Of a stretch of DNA of 64,000 nucleotides, positions 44,621-54,018 are shown one piece after another. Source of the DNA: Phycicoccus sp. CSK15P-2 (GTDB lineage Bacteria; Actinomycetota; Actinomycetes; Actinomycetales; Dermatophilaceae); the NCBI RefSeq assembly GCF_016888005.1, contig NZ_JAFDVE010000016.1, positions 18,711-82,710 on the forward strand. Reading direction: 5' to 3'. Within the stretch, counting starts at the first letter, position 1; every line of letters starts with the position of its first letter. The notes under the pieces were generated by a model. It worked only from the letters and a program-made list of their open reading frames with translations, was not told the DNA's origin and ran no database searches. The position numbers and the translations under genes are program-made.

Positions 44621-45065
44621 CCGGGACCTCGGCGTCCGCCGCCTCCTCGCGCTCGTGACGGTACGGGTCGGCCTCACCGGCGTAACGGGCTCCGGAGGCG
44701 GCCTTGGCGACCTCGGCGTCCCGCTCCCGCGCCTCGCGCAGGAGGTCCTCGACGTGCGCGGCGTTCTCGGGGATGCCGTCGGCGACGAACTCCAGCGACG
44801 GGGTGAGCCGGATGCCGAGCTGCTTGCCGACGAACGAGCGCAGCCGGCCCTTGTTCTCCTCGAGGAGACGCGCGGTCCTCGCCCGCTGGTCCTCGTCGCC
44901 GAACACCGTGTAGAAGAGCGAGGCGTGCTGGAGGTCACCGGTGACCCGGACGTCCGTCACCGTGACGAACCCGAGGTCGGGGTCCTTGACGATCGACTCC
45001 AGGTTGGCAGCGGTCACCGTCTTGATGCGGTCCGCGACGCGGCGGGCTCGGGCTTCGTCGGCCAC
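44604..45065 (-). CDS. rbfA: 30S ribosome-binding factor A
   Basis: 153 residues, KH-like 30S maturation and cold-shock factor: RVADRIKTVTAANLESIVKD, HASLFYTVFGDEDQ, LGIRLTPSLEFVADG, with an acidic tail typical of actinobacteria. GTG 45065 has GGAGGAG. It is separated from infB by the copper/peroxidase genes and the repeat region, which is unusual because rbfA normally follows infB directly. Confidence 0.94.
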   Translation of the reverse strand: MADEARARRVADRIKTVTAANLESIVKDPDLGFVTVTDVRVTGDLQHASLFYTVFGDEDQRARTARLLEENKGRLRSFVGKQLGIRLTPSLEFVADGIPENAAHVEDLLREARERDAEVAKAASGARYAGEADPYRHEREEAADAEVPDAGER

Positions 45066-45123
45066 GGCTCCTCCTCACGGTCGATGGGCGTCGGACCCGC
45101 CCACCCTAGTCGCGGCCGACGGG

Positions 45124-45129
45124 TAGCAT
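45124..45129 (+). promoter_or_regulatory. -10 box for copper-module transcript
   Basis: TAGCAT, then 7 bases, then GTG 45137. It indicates a leaderless start. Confidence 0.5.
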
Positions 45130-45136
45130 CGACCCC

Positions 45137-45712
45137 GTGCCGACGGCAGGACACGGAGTGCTGCGGGCGTCGCGTGCGGCGCTCGCGACGCTGCTCGTCC
45201 TCGGCCTCGCGGTCTCCGCGCACAGTGGCGGCGGCGGCCACGTCCCCGGGGTCGCGGCCTGGCTCGTCCTCGGCGCACTCGTCGCTCCCGTCGCGTGGTG
45301 GGCCACCCGTCGGCGGCTCGGCGCGCTCCCGCTCCTGATCCTCCTCGGCGGCGCCCAGACGCTCGTCCACGGCGCCCTCCTGGCGATGGCTCCCACCAGC
45401 GGAGGGTCGGCCTCGGCGCACGTCCACGGCGCCGTGCCCGTGGGGCTCGGGCCGGAGGCCGCGCACACCGCCCACGTCCCCGGCACGTCCATGGTGCTCG
45501 CCCACGTCGTCGGCACCGTCGTGTCCGCGCTGCTGCTCGCCCGGGCCGAGGACGTCCTCTGGCGCCTCGTCGCCTCGCTCCTGCCCGTTCTCCCGGACCC
45601 GGCCCGCCCCCCGTTCGTGGGGCGCCCGACCCCGGCCCCGGCCCCGCGTCCGCTCGCCGGACGCCCGGTGCGGCCCGTCGGTGGCCGCGCGCCACCCGCC
45701 GTCCTCATCTGA
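45137..45712 (+). CDS. His-containing membrane protein of copper module
   Basis: 191 residues, about four or five membrane helices, with periplasmic-side His residues (SAHSGGGGHVPG, TLVHGALLAM, SASAHVHGAVPVG, HTAHVPGTSMVLAHVV) and a Pro/Arg-rich tail. No family I can name with certainty; similar small membrane proteins accompany copper chaperone genes in actinobacteria. It is upstream of, and co-directional with, the PCu(A)C-like gene (88-base gap). Confidence 0.65.
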   Translation: MPTAGHGVLRASRAALATLLVLGLAVSAHSGGGGHVPGVAAWLVLGALVAPVAWWATRRRLGALPLLILLGGAQTLVHGALLAMAPTSGGSASAHVHGAVPVGLGPEAAHTAHVPGTSMVLAHVVGTVVSALLLARAEDVLWRLVASLLPVLPDPARPPFVGRPTPAPAPRPLAGRPVRPVGGRAPPAVLI

Positions 45713-45800
45713 GCCGGTCCCGTGGGGCCGGCTCGCCGCCGACCCCCGACCACCCGGGGCCGCCGCCAGCGCGCCCCACCCCCAGCTCAGGAGACCATCC

Positions 45801-46448
45801 ATGCGTTCCACCATGCCCACGACCCGCCGGGTCGCCATCGGGGCGGTCCTGGCCGCCCTCACCGCGACGGGAGTCGCAGCCTGCGGTTCCTCCGAGTCGC
45901 CGTCCGGCGGCACCGACACCGCTGCCACCGGCTCTGCTGCCCTCACTCTCGAGGACGGCTGGGTCAAGGAGGTGACGGACGCCATGTCGAGCCCGTCACC
46001 GACCATGTCCATGCCCTCCGAGAGCCCGTCCGCCGACGGGGACCACATGCACGGCGACGGAGACCACATGCACGGCGCGGACATGTCCGCGCCGATGACG
46101 GCGATGTTCGGCACGCTGCACAACGGGTCCGACGAGGACGTCACGGTCACGGGCGGGTCCACACCCGTGGCCGGCACGGTCGAGCTGCACGAGACGGTGC
46201 GCAACGACTCCGGGGAGACGCAGATGCAGCCCAAGGCCGACGGGTTCGTCGTCCCCGCCGGCGGCGACCTCACCCTCCAGCCGGGAGGTGACCACGTCAT
46301 GCTCATGGACCTCACCGGGCCGCTGGCCAACGGGTCGGAGGCGACCATCACGCTGCAGACCTCGGCGGGCGACGTCACGCTCACCGTCCCGGTCCGGGCG
46401 TTCAGCGGCGCCGAGGAGTCCTACGCGCCGAGCCCGTCCTCGTCGTGA
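45801..46448 (+). CDS. PCu(A)C-like copper chaperone lipoprotein
   Basis: 215 residues. Lipoprotein signal with lipobox-like GVAAC (Cys about residue 30). The DUF461/PCu(A)C domain starts with LEDGWVKEVTDAM, but carries an inserted Met/His/Ser/Pro-rich segment (SMPSESPSADGDHMHGDGDHMHGADM) shown here only in part by its key residues: repeated DGDHMHG units. The conserved H-x-M region follows: TVELHETVRNDSGETQMQPK and GGDHVMLMDL. It would carry Cu(I) outside the membrane. ATG 45801 has AGGAGA. GTGA overlap with the peroxidase. Confidence 0.85.
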   Translation: MRSTMPTTRRVAIGAVLAALTATGVAACGSSESPSGGTDTAATGSAALTLEDGWVKEVTDAMSSPSPTMSMPSESPSADGDHMHGDGDHMHGADMSAPMTAMFGTLHNGSDEDVTVTGGSTPVAGTVELHETVRNDSGETQMQPKADGFVVPAGGDLTLQPGGDHVMLMDLTGPLANGSEATITLQTSAGDVTLTVPVRAFSGAEESYAPSPSSS

Positions 46449-47761
46449 CCTCCAGGCCCCGCGAGGCAGGCGACGCCGCACCGCGGCGTCGCACCGTCCT
46501 GCTCTCGGGGCTCGCCGGAGCCGGCGCCGGTGTGGTCACCAGCGCCGGCGCGGCGGTCGCCCGCGAGCGGGCCGCACCCCGGGGGGGGGGGGGGGGCGGC
46601 GGGGGGGGGGGGGGGGGGGCCCCCCCCGCCCCCCCCGCGGCGGTCGCCCGCGAGCGGTCCGCTCCCCCTCCCCCGGACCCGCGCCTGACCCGGGCCCGGG
46701 CACGTGGGCGGGCGTTCCGCGGGGAGCACCAGGCCGGGATCATCGAGGCCCCACCCGCGTACGGGACCTTCGTCGGGCTCGACCTGGCCGAGGGCACCGA
46801 CCGCGACGCCGTGCGAAGGCTGCTCACCGTGTGGACCGACGACATCGAGCGGCTCATGGACGGACGCGGGCCGCTCACCGACCTCGAGCCCGAGCTCGCG
46901 GCCGTGCCGGCGTCCCTCACGGTGACGGTCGCCGTCGGTCGCCGGGTCGTCGAGACGGCCGGGTCGGCGGTGCCGTCGTGGCTGGCACCGCTCCCGGCCT
47001 TCGAGAAGATCGACGCGCTGGACGACCGGTGGGGCGAGGCGGACCTCCTCCTCCAGGTGTGCTCGGACAGCCCGACCACCGTCGCGCACGCCCAGCGCCG
47101 GCTCGTCGTCGACGCCGGCGACCTCGTCCGCCCACGGTGGGTGCAGCGCGGCTTCCGTGAGCCCTTCGAGGGTGCCGGGCTCCCGATGCGCAACCTCTTC
47201 GGGCAGGTCGACGGGACGGTGCAGCCGGACGTCACCGGCATCGACGCCGACCTGCTCTGGACCGGCGCCGGTGCTCCGTCGTGGCTGCGCGGCGGCTCGT
47301 CGGTCGTCGTCCGGAGGATCCGGATGGACCTCGACCGCTGGGACCGTGCCGACCGGGTCACCCGGGAGAACGCCATCGGGCGGCGGCTCGACGACGGCGG
47401 GCCGGTCACCGGTGGCGGGGTGGACGCGGCCGCCGACTTCTCGGCGACCGACGACCTCGGGTTCCACCGGATCGACGACGCCGCGCACATGCGGCGCGCC
47501 CACGCGTCCGTCCCGCACGAGCGGTTCCTGCGCCGGCCCTACTCGTACGACGACGCCCCGGAGGACGCCGACCTGTCGAACAGCGGGCTGCTGTTCGTCG
47601 CCTACCAGGCCGACCCGGTGCGCCAGCTCGTCCCGGTGCAGCAGCGCCTCGCCGAGGCCGACCTGCTCAACCTGTGGACCACACCGGTCGGCTCGGCGGT
47701 CTTCGCCGTGCTCCCCGGCGCCCGGGACGGCGAGATCCTCGGTCAGGCGATGCTCGGCTGA
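46445..47761 (+). CDS. Dyp-type heme peroxidase, Tat-exported
   Basis: 438 residues as read. Tat signal (PRRRTVLLSGLAGAGAG), then the DyP fold: GTFVGLDLAEG, the hallmark FGQVDGT (GxxDG with distal Asp), proximal His region AAHMRRAHAS, and LFVAYQADPVRQ. It resembles EfeB/TfuDyP. The N-terminal linker contains an 87-base (29-codon) insertion of homopolymer flanked by a direct repeat (see 46550-46657) that may be an artefact; removing it keeps the frame. No efeU or efeO is present; the neighbours are copper genes. Confidence 0.88.
   Translation: MTSRPREAGDAAPRRRTVLLSGLAGAGAGVVTSAGAAVARERAAPRGGGGGGGGGGGGAPPAPPAAVARERSAPPPPDPRLTRARARGRAFRGEHQAGIIEAPPAYGTFVGLDLAEGTDRDAVRRLLTVWTDDIERLMDGRGPLTDLEPELAAVPASLTVTVAVGRRVVETAGSAVPSWLAPLPAFEKIDALDDRWGEADLLLQVCSDSPTTVAHAQRRLVVDAGDLVRPRWVQRGFREPFEGAGLPMRNLFGQVDGTVQPDVTGIDADLLWTGAGAPSWLRGGSSVVVRRIRMDLDRWDRADRVTRENAIGRRLDDGGPVTGGGVDAAADFSATDDLGFHRIDDAAHMRRAHASVPHERFLRRPYSYDDAPEDADLSNSGLLFVAYQADPVRQLVPVQQRLAEADLLNLWTTPVGSAVFAVLPGARDGEILGQAMLG
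46550..46657. repeat. 21-bp direct repeat flanking G/C homopolymers in the peroxidase gene
   Basis: A 21-base sequence at 46550-46570 (encoding AVARER) recurs exactly at 46637-46657. Between them are runs of 16 G (46581-46596), 19 G (46601-46619) and 8 C. The period of 87 bases keeps the reading frame. Confidence 0.85.
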
Positions 47762-47790
47762 CCAGGCGGGCGGGGCCGACACCCCGGAAC

Positions 47791-47829
47791 GTCAGCGAGA
47801 CCCCGGTTCGGAACCGGGGTCTCGCTGAC
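47791..47829. terminator. Strong bidirectional hairpin after peroxidase gene
   Basis: Perfect 19-bp arms (GTCAGCGAGACCCCGGTTC and its complement) around one base, 30 bases after the peroxidase stop. It is at the convergent junction with the infB operon. Confidence 0.8.
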
Positions 47830-47940
47830 AGTTCGGGGTCACCCCGAAAAGTTGCTGCGCTCAGGCGCGCGGCTTCGCCCACGCACGGGTCCCACGCTCT
47901 ACGTGGGCGCGTGGCGAGTCCCATGCTCTGCATGGGCCCC

Positions 47941-48192
47941 GCCGCATCTCGGGGGACGAGCTGCGCTCGAAACCGCCGCGCCTTCGCTCCGCTCAGGCGC
48001 GCGGCTTCGCCCACGCAGAGCGTAGGACCCGCCGCATCTCGGGAGACGAGCTGCGCTCGAAACCGCCGCGCCCTCGCTCCGCTCAGGCGCGCGGCTTCGC
48101 CCACGCAGAGCGTAGGACCCGCCGCATCTCGGGAGACGAGCTGCGCTCGAAACCGCCGCGCCCTCGCTGCGCTCAGGCGCGCGGCTTCTCCC
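47941..48192. repeat. 90-bp tandem repeat containing the infB 3' end
   Basis: Units start at 47941, 48031 and 48121 (period exactly 90). The third unit (about 72 bases) runs into the infB stop and last codons; the first two carry copies of that segment (GCTCAGGCGCGCGGCTTC) and of CGAGATGCGG from a few codons earlier. Another fragment lies at 47863-47893. Units 1 and 2 are nearly identical. Confidence 0.85.
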
Positions 48193-50947
48193 GCATCTCG
48201 TAGGTGGTGATGAGGTCACCGAGCTGCAGGTCGTTGTGACTGCCGAGGTTGATACCGCACTCGTAGCCCTCGCGGACCTCGGTGACGTCGTCCTTGAACC
48301 GGCGCAGACCGGCCACCTCGATGTTCTCGGTGATGACGACACCGTCGCGGGTGATCCGCGCCTTGGAGCCACGCTTGATCTCGCCGCTGCGGACGATCGA
48401 CCCGGCGATGTTCCCGAACTTCGAGGAGCGGAAGATCTCGCGGATCTCCGCGGAGCCGAGCTCGGCCTCCTCGAACTCAGGCTTGAGCATGCCCTTGAGC
48501 GCCTGCTCGATCTCCTCGATCGCCTGGTAGATGACCGAGTAGTACCGGATCTCGACGCCCTCGCGCTCGGCGACCTCCGCGTTCTGGCCCTCGGCCCGCA
48601 CGTTGAAGCCGAGGATGATCGCGTCGGACGCCATCGCGAGGTTGATGTTGTTCAGCGTGATCGCGCCGACGCCGCGGTCGATGATCCGCAGGTCGACCTC
48701 GTCGCCGACGTCGATCTGCAGCAGCGCGTCCTCGAGGGCCTCGACCGAACCCGACACGTCACCCTTGAGGATGAGGTTGAGGGTGTCGACCTTGCCCTGC
48801 GCGAGGGCCTCGTTGAGGTCCTCGAGCGAGATGCGCTTGCGCGCCTTCGCGAGCGACGCCTGACGGTCGGCCGCCTCGCGCTTCTCGGCGATCTGGCGCG
48901 CGGTGCGGTCGTCCGGGGCGACGACGAACGTGTCGCCGGCTCGCGGCACGGACGAGAGCCCGAGGACCTGGACCGGACGCGACGGCTCCGCCTCCTCGAC
49001 GTTCTGCCCGTGCTCGTCGAGCATGGCCCGGACGCGGCCGTAGGCCGAGCCGGTGACGATCGCGTCGCCGACCCGCAGCGTGCCCGACTGGATGAGCACG
49101 GTCGCCGTGGCGCCGCGGCCCTTGTCGAGGTTCGCCTCGATCGCGACACCACGGGCGTCGCGGTCCGGGTTGGCCCGCAGGTCGAGCGCCGCGTCCGCGG
49201 TGAGCAGCACGGCGTCGAGCAGGGAGTCGATGTTCTGCCCCTGCTTCGCGGAGACGTCGACGAACATCGTCTCGCCGCCGTACTCCTCGGCGACGAGGTT
49301 GTACTCCGTCAGCTGCTGGCGGATCTTCTGCGGGTTCGCACCGTCGACATCGATCTTGTTGACCGCCACGACGATCGGCACGTCCGCCGCCTGCATGTGG
49401 TTGAGCGCCTCGATGGTCTGCGGCATCACGCCGTCGTCGGCGGCGACGACGAGGATCGCGATGTCGGTGACCTTCGCACCACGGGCACGCATGGCGGTGA
49501 ACGCCTCGTGACCCGGGGTGTCGATGAAGGTGATCGCACGCTCGGTGCCGTCGTGCTGACGGTGCACCTGGTAGGCACCGATGTGCTGGGTGATGCCACC
49601 GGTCTCGCCGCCCGCGACGTCCTCGTTGCGGATGGCGTCGAGGAGGCGGGTCTTTCCGTGGTCGACGTGGCCGACGACGGTGACGACCGGCGGGCGGGCC
49701 TCGAGGTCGTCGTCCTCCTCGGAGTCGACACCGAACTCGAGGTCGATGTCGAAGGAGTCGTAGAGCTCGCGCTCCTCCTCCTCCGGCGACACGAGCCGGA
49801 TGTCGTAGCCGAGCTCCGAGCCGAGGACCTGGAAGGTGTCCTCGTCGAGGCTCTGCGTGGCCGTCGCCATCTCACCGAGGTGGAACAGGACGGTGACGAG
49901 CGACGCCGGGTTGGCGTTGATCTTGTCCGCGAAGTCGCTCAGGGTCGCGCCCTGACGGACCCGGACGACGGTGGAGCCGTCACCACGGGGGACCGAGACG
50001 CCGCCGATGCTCGGCGCCTGCATCTCCTCGAACTCCTGGCGCTTGGCGCGCTTGGACTTGCGCCCGCGGTGCTTCGGGCCACCACCGCGGCCGAACGCAC
50101 CCTGGGTGCTGCCGCGGCCGCCACGACCGCCGGGACCGCCCGGACGACCGGCGAAGCCGCCGCCACCCGGACCACGGCCACCGCCGCCACCGGGGCCACG
50201 GCCGCCGCCTCGCGCCGGCCGCTCACCGGGGCGCGCGACAGCGCTGCGGTCGGGCATCATCCCGGGGCTGGGACGCGGGCCGCCGGGGCGGGGACCGCCG
50301 GAGCCGGCGGGGCCACCGGGACGGGGGCCACCGGACCGGCTCTGCGGACGGGGCATGCCCTGGCTCGACGCGAACGGGTTGTTGCCGGGGCGCGGCGAGC
50401 CCTCGCGGGAGCGCCCCATCCCCTGGCTGGAGGCGTACGGGTTGTTCCCCGGACGGGGACCCGACGGACGCGGTGCGGGGCGCGGGGCCGACGGGGTCGG
50501 CGCACCACCCTCGCGCGCGGCGGGCTGCTCGGGGGCCTGCGGGGCCGGAGCGGGTGCCGGGGCCTGGGCAGCCGGGGCCTCGGCAGCCGGCGGCTCCGGT
50601 GACCTCGGCTCGGGCGCCTTCGGCGTGGCCGGGGCGTCGGCCGCCGGGGCCTGCGGGGCGGGAGCCGGGGCAGGCGTCGGGGCCGGAGCGGCGGGTGCCG
50701 GCTCCGCGGGGGTCAGGGGGGCCACCGGGGCGGCGCTCTTGGCCGGCGCCTTCTTGGCGGGAGCCCTCTTCGCCGAGGCCTCGGCCTTCTGGGCCGGGTA
50801 CTTCTCGTTGTAGCGCCGGACCACCGGCGCCTCGATCGTCGAGCTGGCGCTCTTGACGTACTCACCCATCTCGTTGAGGCGCTGGAGGACGACCTTGCTG
50901 GTCTCCCCGCGCTCCTTCGCGAGTGCGCTCACACGGACTTTAGACAC
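48173..50947 (-). CDS. infB: Translation initiation factor IF-2
   Basis: GTPase of 924 residues that places fMet-tRNA on the 30S subunit. N-terminal IF2_N motif ([25 protein letters not shown]), then about 250 residues of Ala/Pro- and Gly/Arg-rich low complexity, a second IF2_N, G domain with G1 GHVDHGKT near 420, DTPGHEAF and NKID, and domains II-IV to the end. The last six codons, including the stop, lie in the third unit of the 90-bp repeat. Confidence 0.97.
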   Translation of the reverse strand: MSKVRVSALAKERGETSKVVLQRLNEMGEYVKSASSTIEAPVVRRYNEKYPAQKAEASAKRAPAKKAPAKSAAPVAPLTPAEPAPAAPAPTPAPAPAPQAPAADAPATPKAPEPRSPEPPAAEAPAAQAPAPAPAPQAPEQPAAREGGAPTPSAPRPAPRPSGPRPGNNPYASSQGMGRSREGSPRPGNNPFASSQGMPRPQSRSGGPRPGGPAGSGGPRPGGPRPSPGMMPDRSAVARPGERPARGGGRGPGGGGGRGPGGGGFAGRPGGPGGRGGRGSTQGAFGRGGGPKHRGRKSKRAKRQEFEEMQAPSIGGVSVPRGDGSTVVRVRQGATLSDFADKINANPASLVTVLFHLGEMATATQSLDEDTFQVLGSELGYDIRLVSPEEEERELYDSFDIDLEFGVDSEEDDDLEARPPVVTVVGHVDHGKTRLLDAIRNEDVAGGETGGITQHIGAYQVHRQHDGTERAITFIDTPGHEAFTAMRARGAKVTDIAILVVAADDGVMPQTIEALNHMQAADVPIVVAVNKIDVDGANPQKIRQQLTEYNLVAEEYGGETMFVDVSAKQGQNIDSLLDAVLLTADAALDLRANPDRDARGVAIEANLDKGRGATATVLIQSGTLRVGDAIVTGSAYGRVRAMLDEHGQNVEEAEPSRPVQVLGLSSVPRAGDTFVVAPDDRTARQIAEKREAADRQASLAKARKRISLEDLNEALAQGKVDTLNLILKGDVSGSVEALEDALLQIDVGDEVDLRIIDRGVGAITLNNINLAMASDAIILGFNVRAEGQNAEVAEREGVEIRYYSVIYQAIEEIEQALKGMLKPEFEEAELGSAEIREIFRSSKFGNIAGSIVRSGEIKRGSKARITRDGVVITENIEVAGLRRFKDDVTEVREGYECGINLGSHNDLQLGDLITTYEMREKPRA

Positions 50948-51041
50948 ATCTCTCCTGTCCAGGTCCGTGCCGGGGTGGCGCGGACCGTCGTTACTGCTGG
51001 GGGGAACTCATCGCTGAGTACTCATCGGGTGCTCATCGCGT

Positions 51042-51377
51042 TCAAACCCGCTTCCGGTCTTCGTGCTTCTCTGACAGTGCCTCCGACGCGTGGCCCGCGA
51101 CCCATCCGGCCACCTCCGCGGTGTCCGGGCCGACGCTGCTCCGCAGCGCACGCCCGAACGCCTTGCGGCGGACGGCGAGGTCGAGACACGTGACGTCCGG
51201 GTGCAGCCACGCGCCGCGTCCCGGGCGACGGCGCCCGGGGTCGGGGACGGCCGTGGGGCCGGTCTCCCCCTGCCCGAGAACCACTCGCAGGAGTGCCGAC
51301 CGGCTATCCGTCCTCCGACACCCGATACAGGTGCGCAGCGGGCCAGGAGGGCGGGGTCCAGTCCGGTCGGTCGACAC
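51042..51377 (-). CDS. rnpM: YlxR/RnpM family RNA-binding protein
   Basis: 111 residues, DUF448: RTCIGCRRTDSRSALLRVV and GRGAWLHPDVTCLDLAVRRKAFGRALR. In Bacillus, RnpM binds and modulates RNase P; here it keeps its conserved place between nusA and infB. GTG 51377 lies 11 bases after the nusA stop. Confidence 0.9.
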   Translation of the reverse strand: MSTDRTGPRPPGPLRTCIGCRRTDSRSALLRVVLGQGETGPTAVPDPGRRRPGRGAWLHPDVTCLDLAVRRKAFGRALRSSVGPDTAEVAGWVAGHASEALSEKHEDRKRV

Positions 51378-51388
51378 CAGTCTAGCGT

Positions 51389-52441
51389 CTAGCCGTGCTC
51401 GGGCGTGTCGGCGGGCGCGGCAGGGGCCTCGGTGTCCGGCCGGATGTCGATGCGCCAGCCCGTGAGCTTGGCGGCGAGACGGGCGTTCTGCCCCTCGCGG
51501 CCGATCGCGAGCGAGAGCTGGTAGTCCGGGACGATGACCCGGGCGGCCCGCAGCGACGGGTCGACGACCTCCACCGAGGAGACCCGCGCCGGCGACAGGG
51601 CGGCGGCGATGAACTCACCGGGGTCCTCGGAGAAGTCGACGATGTCGATCTTCTCCCCCTGGAGCTCGGCCATGACGGCCCGCACGCGCTGGCCCATCGG
51701 CCCGATGCACGCGCCCTTGGCGTTGAGCCCCGGAACGGTCGAGTGCACGGCGATCTTCGTCCGGTGCCCGGCCTCGCGGGCCAGCGCGGAGATCTTGACG
51801 CTGCCGTCGGCGATCTCCGGCACCTCGAGGGCGAAGAGCTTGCGGACGAGGTTGGGGTGAGTGCGGGACAGCCCGATCTGCGGGCCGCGCGGACCACGCT
51901 TGACGGACACGACGAAGGTGCGCAGCCGCTGGCCGTGCGGGTAGCTCTCCCCCGGCACCTGCTCGGCGGCCGGAAGGATCCCCTCGACCGCGCCGAAGTC
52001 GACCGTGACGTGCCGCGGGTCCGGGCTCTGCTGCACGACCCCGGCGACGATGTCGCCCTCGCGGCCCTTGAAGTCGCCGAGGATCGCGTCGTCCTCGATG
52101 TCCCGCATCCGCTGGACGATGACCTGGCGCGCGGTGGCCGCGGCGACCCGGCCGAAGCCGGTCGGGGTGTCGTCGAACTCGGGGCCGAGCTCGCGCCGCG
52201 GACGGGCGGGCTCGCCGTCCTCGTCGACCTCGCCCTCCACGGGAGGCACCTCGACCTCCTCGCGCGCCCAGATGACGACGTGGCCCGAGCTGCGGTCGAG
52301 CTCGGCGCGGGCGTTGCGGTAGTGCCCGTCCGTGCGCTGGTACGCCAGGAGCAGGGCCTGCTCGATCGCAGGCACGATGACGTCGAGCGTGATGCCGCGC
52401 TCGCGCTCGAGGGCACGCAGGGCGGCGAGGTCGATGTCCAC
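51389..52441 (-). CDS. nusA: Transcription elongation/termination factor NusA
   Basis: 350 residues: N-terminal RNA-polymerase-binding domain, S1 (about 110-185), KH1 and KH2 ([46 protein letters not shown]). No C-terminal acidic repeats, as usual in actinobacteria. ATG 52441, 5 bases after rimP. Confidence 0.96.
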   Translation of the reverse strand: MDIDLAALRALERERGITLDVIVPAIEQALLLAYQRTDGHYRNARAELDRSSGHVVIWAREEVEVPPVEGEVDEDGEPARPRRELGPEFDDTPTGFGRVAAATARQVIVQRMRDIEDDAILGDFKGREGDIVAGVVQQSPDPRHVTVDFGAVEGILPAAEQVPGESYPHGQRLRTFVVSVKRGPRGPQIGLSRTHPNLVRKLFALEVPEIADGSVKISALAREAGHRTKIAVHSTVPGLNAKGACIGPMGQRVRAVMAELQGEKIDIVDFSEDPGEFIAAALSPARVSSVEVVDPSLRAARVIVPDYQLSLAIGREGQNARLAAKLTGWRIDIRPDTEAPAAPADTPEHG

Positions 52442-52446
52442 GGCGG

Positions 52447-52965
52447 TCAGCTCTCCTCGGTCTCGTCGGGACGGGCGAACTCGACCTGGACGACGGCCGA
52501 GTGGACGTCCGTGTAGGCGACGGTCTGCGTCCGACCGGGCGTCTTCTTCGTCGCCGGGACCTCAAGGGTCGCGGCCGTCCGGTCCGCGCTGGTCAGGCGG
52601 CCGGTGACCTCGCCGTCGTCGGTGGTCACGGCGACGAGCCGACCGACGTTGCGGCGGAAGTGCCGCGGCTCGGTGAGCGGACGCCCGACGCCGGGCGAGG
52701 AGACCTCGAGGGTGTACGCCTGCGCGCCGAGGGCGTCGGAGGCGTCGAGGGCGTCCCCGACGAGGCGGGTGGCGTCGGCGACCTCGTCGAGGGACATCGG
52801 GGGGACCGGCTCGGAGACGACGTCGTCGTGCCCGAGGTCGCGGTCGAGGAGGACCCGGACGACACGCCGCTTGCCCGCGGGGGTCACGGCCACGTCCTCG
52901 ACGACGAACCCGCTACCGCCGAGCGCCGTCTCGACGACGGGTCGGACGCGGTCCGCGCTGGCCAT
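52447..52965 (-). CDS. rimP: Ribosome maturation factor RimP
   Basis: 172 residues, 30S assembly factor: [53 protein letters not shown] 52965 has GGGAGGA upstream. A TATGGT box at about 53017-53022 (minus strand) is a likely -10 for the rimP-nusA-rnpM-infB operon; the opposite gene starts at 53062. Confidence 0.93.
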   Translation of the reverse strand: MASADRVRPVVETALGGSGFVVEDVAVTPAGKRRVVRVLLDRDLGHDDVVSEPVPPMSLDEVADATRLVGDALDASDALGAQAYTLEVSSPGVGRPLTEPRHFRRNVGRLVAVTTDDGEVTGRLTSADRTAATLEVPATKKTPGRTQTVAYTDVHSAVVQVEFARPDETEES

Positions 52966-53061
52966 GACGGTCCTCCCTGTGAAGTTCTGCCCGGCGATCG
53001 TCCGGGGCTCCCCACCATAGGCCACGGGGGCCGGGCGGCGCTGCGTGGGAGGATGCCGCTC

Positions 53062-54018
53062 ATGCCGCCGGTCGACCCTTCGCGTCCCGGCCGCCGGACC
53101 CTCCTCAGCGGCGCCACGGCTCTCGGGGTCGGGCTGCTCGGCGGATGCGGCATCCGCCTCGAGGACGACGCCCCTCAGGTCCCCCTGGTCCCGGCCCGCA
53201 GCCCGGTCGCCGGGGAGGACCATCTCACCGAGATGACGCGCGAGAGCGCGGCGCTGGCCCACGCGGCCGGCACCGCACCCGGCGAGGTCGCAGCCGGTCT
53301 GGTCGCCGTGCACCAGCGGCAGGTCACCGTGCTGCGCACCACGCTCCTGCGGCGCCGCGTCCCGGCAGACGCGATGGACGTGCCTCCCTCGCCGGGGATC
53401 ACGCCCTCGCCCACGGCACCCTCGCCCACAGCCCCGGTCCCGACCGCGCGAGCCGTCGCGACGCTCGGCGCGGCGGAGGCGGCCGGCCTCGTGCGCGCAG
53501 GGGAGGCCGCGGGCGTCGTCGACGACCTCCTCGGCCCGGCCGTGGCCGTCCACGCGCAGCGGTTCGCCGCCGCGTCCCTGCTCGGTGTGCCGTCGGCCCA
53601 GCCCCCCGCAGTCGCCGTCGACGGGGACGTCGTGGCCGACCTCGTCGACGCCGTCGACGCCGTCGTCTACTTCCTCCAGGTGGCCGCGGCCCGGTCGGAC
53701 GGTGCGCGCCGGAAGCGCGCGGACGCCACGCTCGGGTCGCTCGGTGCCCTACGCGTCGAGGTCGCCGCCGGGGGCGTCGACCCGTCCCCGGCGCTCGGTC
53801 ATCCGCTGCCGTTCGCGGTGGAGGGCGGGGCAGCGGTCGACCGCCTCGCCCGCACCGCCCTCGGAGACCTGCGCGCCACCCTGGCCGCGTCCGTCGGCGC
53901 GCTCGTCGAGGCACACGACGCCGCGGGGGCCGCGGCCTCCGTCCGATGGCTCGGCGCGACCGAGGTCGAGACACACCGCTGGGGGCTGCCGCTCGCACCG
54001 TTCCCCGGCCTGACGTGA
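53062..54018 (+). CDS. DUF4439 ferritin-like lipoprotein
   Basis: 318 residues. Signal with Arg-Arg and lipobox (GRRTLLSGATALGVGLLGGCG), so probably a Tat-exported lipoprotein. After a Pro/Thr-rich linker, the C-terminal 145 residues are helical and match the DUF4439 ferritin-like arrangement (LGAAEAAGLVRAGEAAGVVDDLL; VDAVDAVVYFLQVAAARS; VRWLGATEVETHRWG). Function unknown. ATG 53062 preferred over ATG 53053, which is too close to GGGAGG. GTGA overlap with the next gene; divergent from rimP. Confidence 0.75.
   Translation: MPPVDPSRPGRRTLLSGATALGVGLLGGCGIRLEDDAPQVPLVPARSPVAGEDHLTEMTRESAALAHAAGTAPGEVAAGLVAVHQRQVTVLRTTLLRRRVPADAMDVPPSPGITPSPTAPSPTAPVPTARAVATLGAAEAAGLVRAGEAAGVVDDLLGPAVAVHAQRFAAASLLGVPSAQPPAVAVDGDVVADLVDAVDAVVYFLQVAAARSDGARRKRADATLGSLGALRVEVAAGGVDPSPALGHPLPFAVEGGAAVDRLARTALGDLRATLAASVGALVEAHDAAGAAASVRWLGATEVETHRWGLPLAPFPGLT

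Noticed and set aside
46581..46636. Phase-variable G tract in the DyP gene
   Set aside because: Possible, but similar G/C runs elsewhere, including the window end, make sequencing artefact more likely; kept only as a point to verify.
47941..48192. CRISPR array
   Set aside because: Units are directly adjacent 90-bp tandem repeats with no unique spacers and no cas genes.
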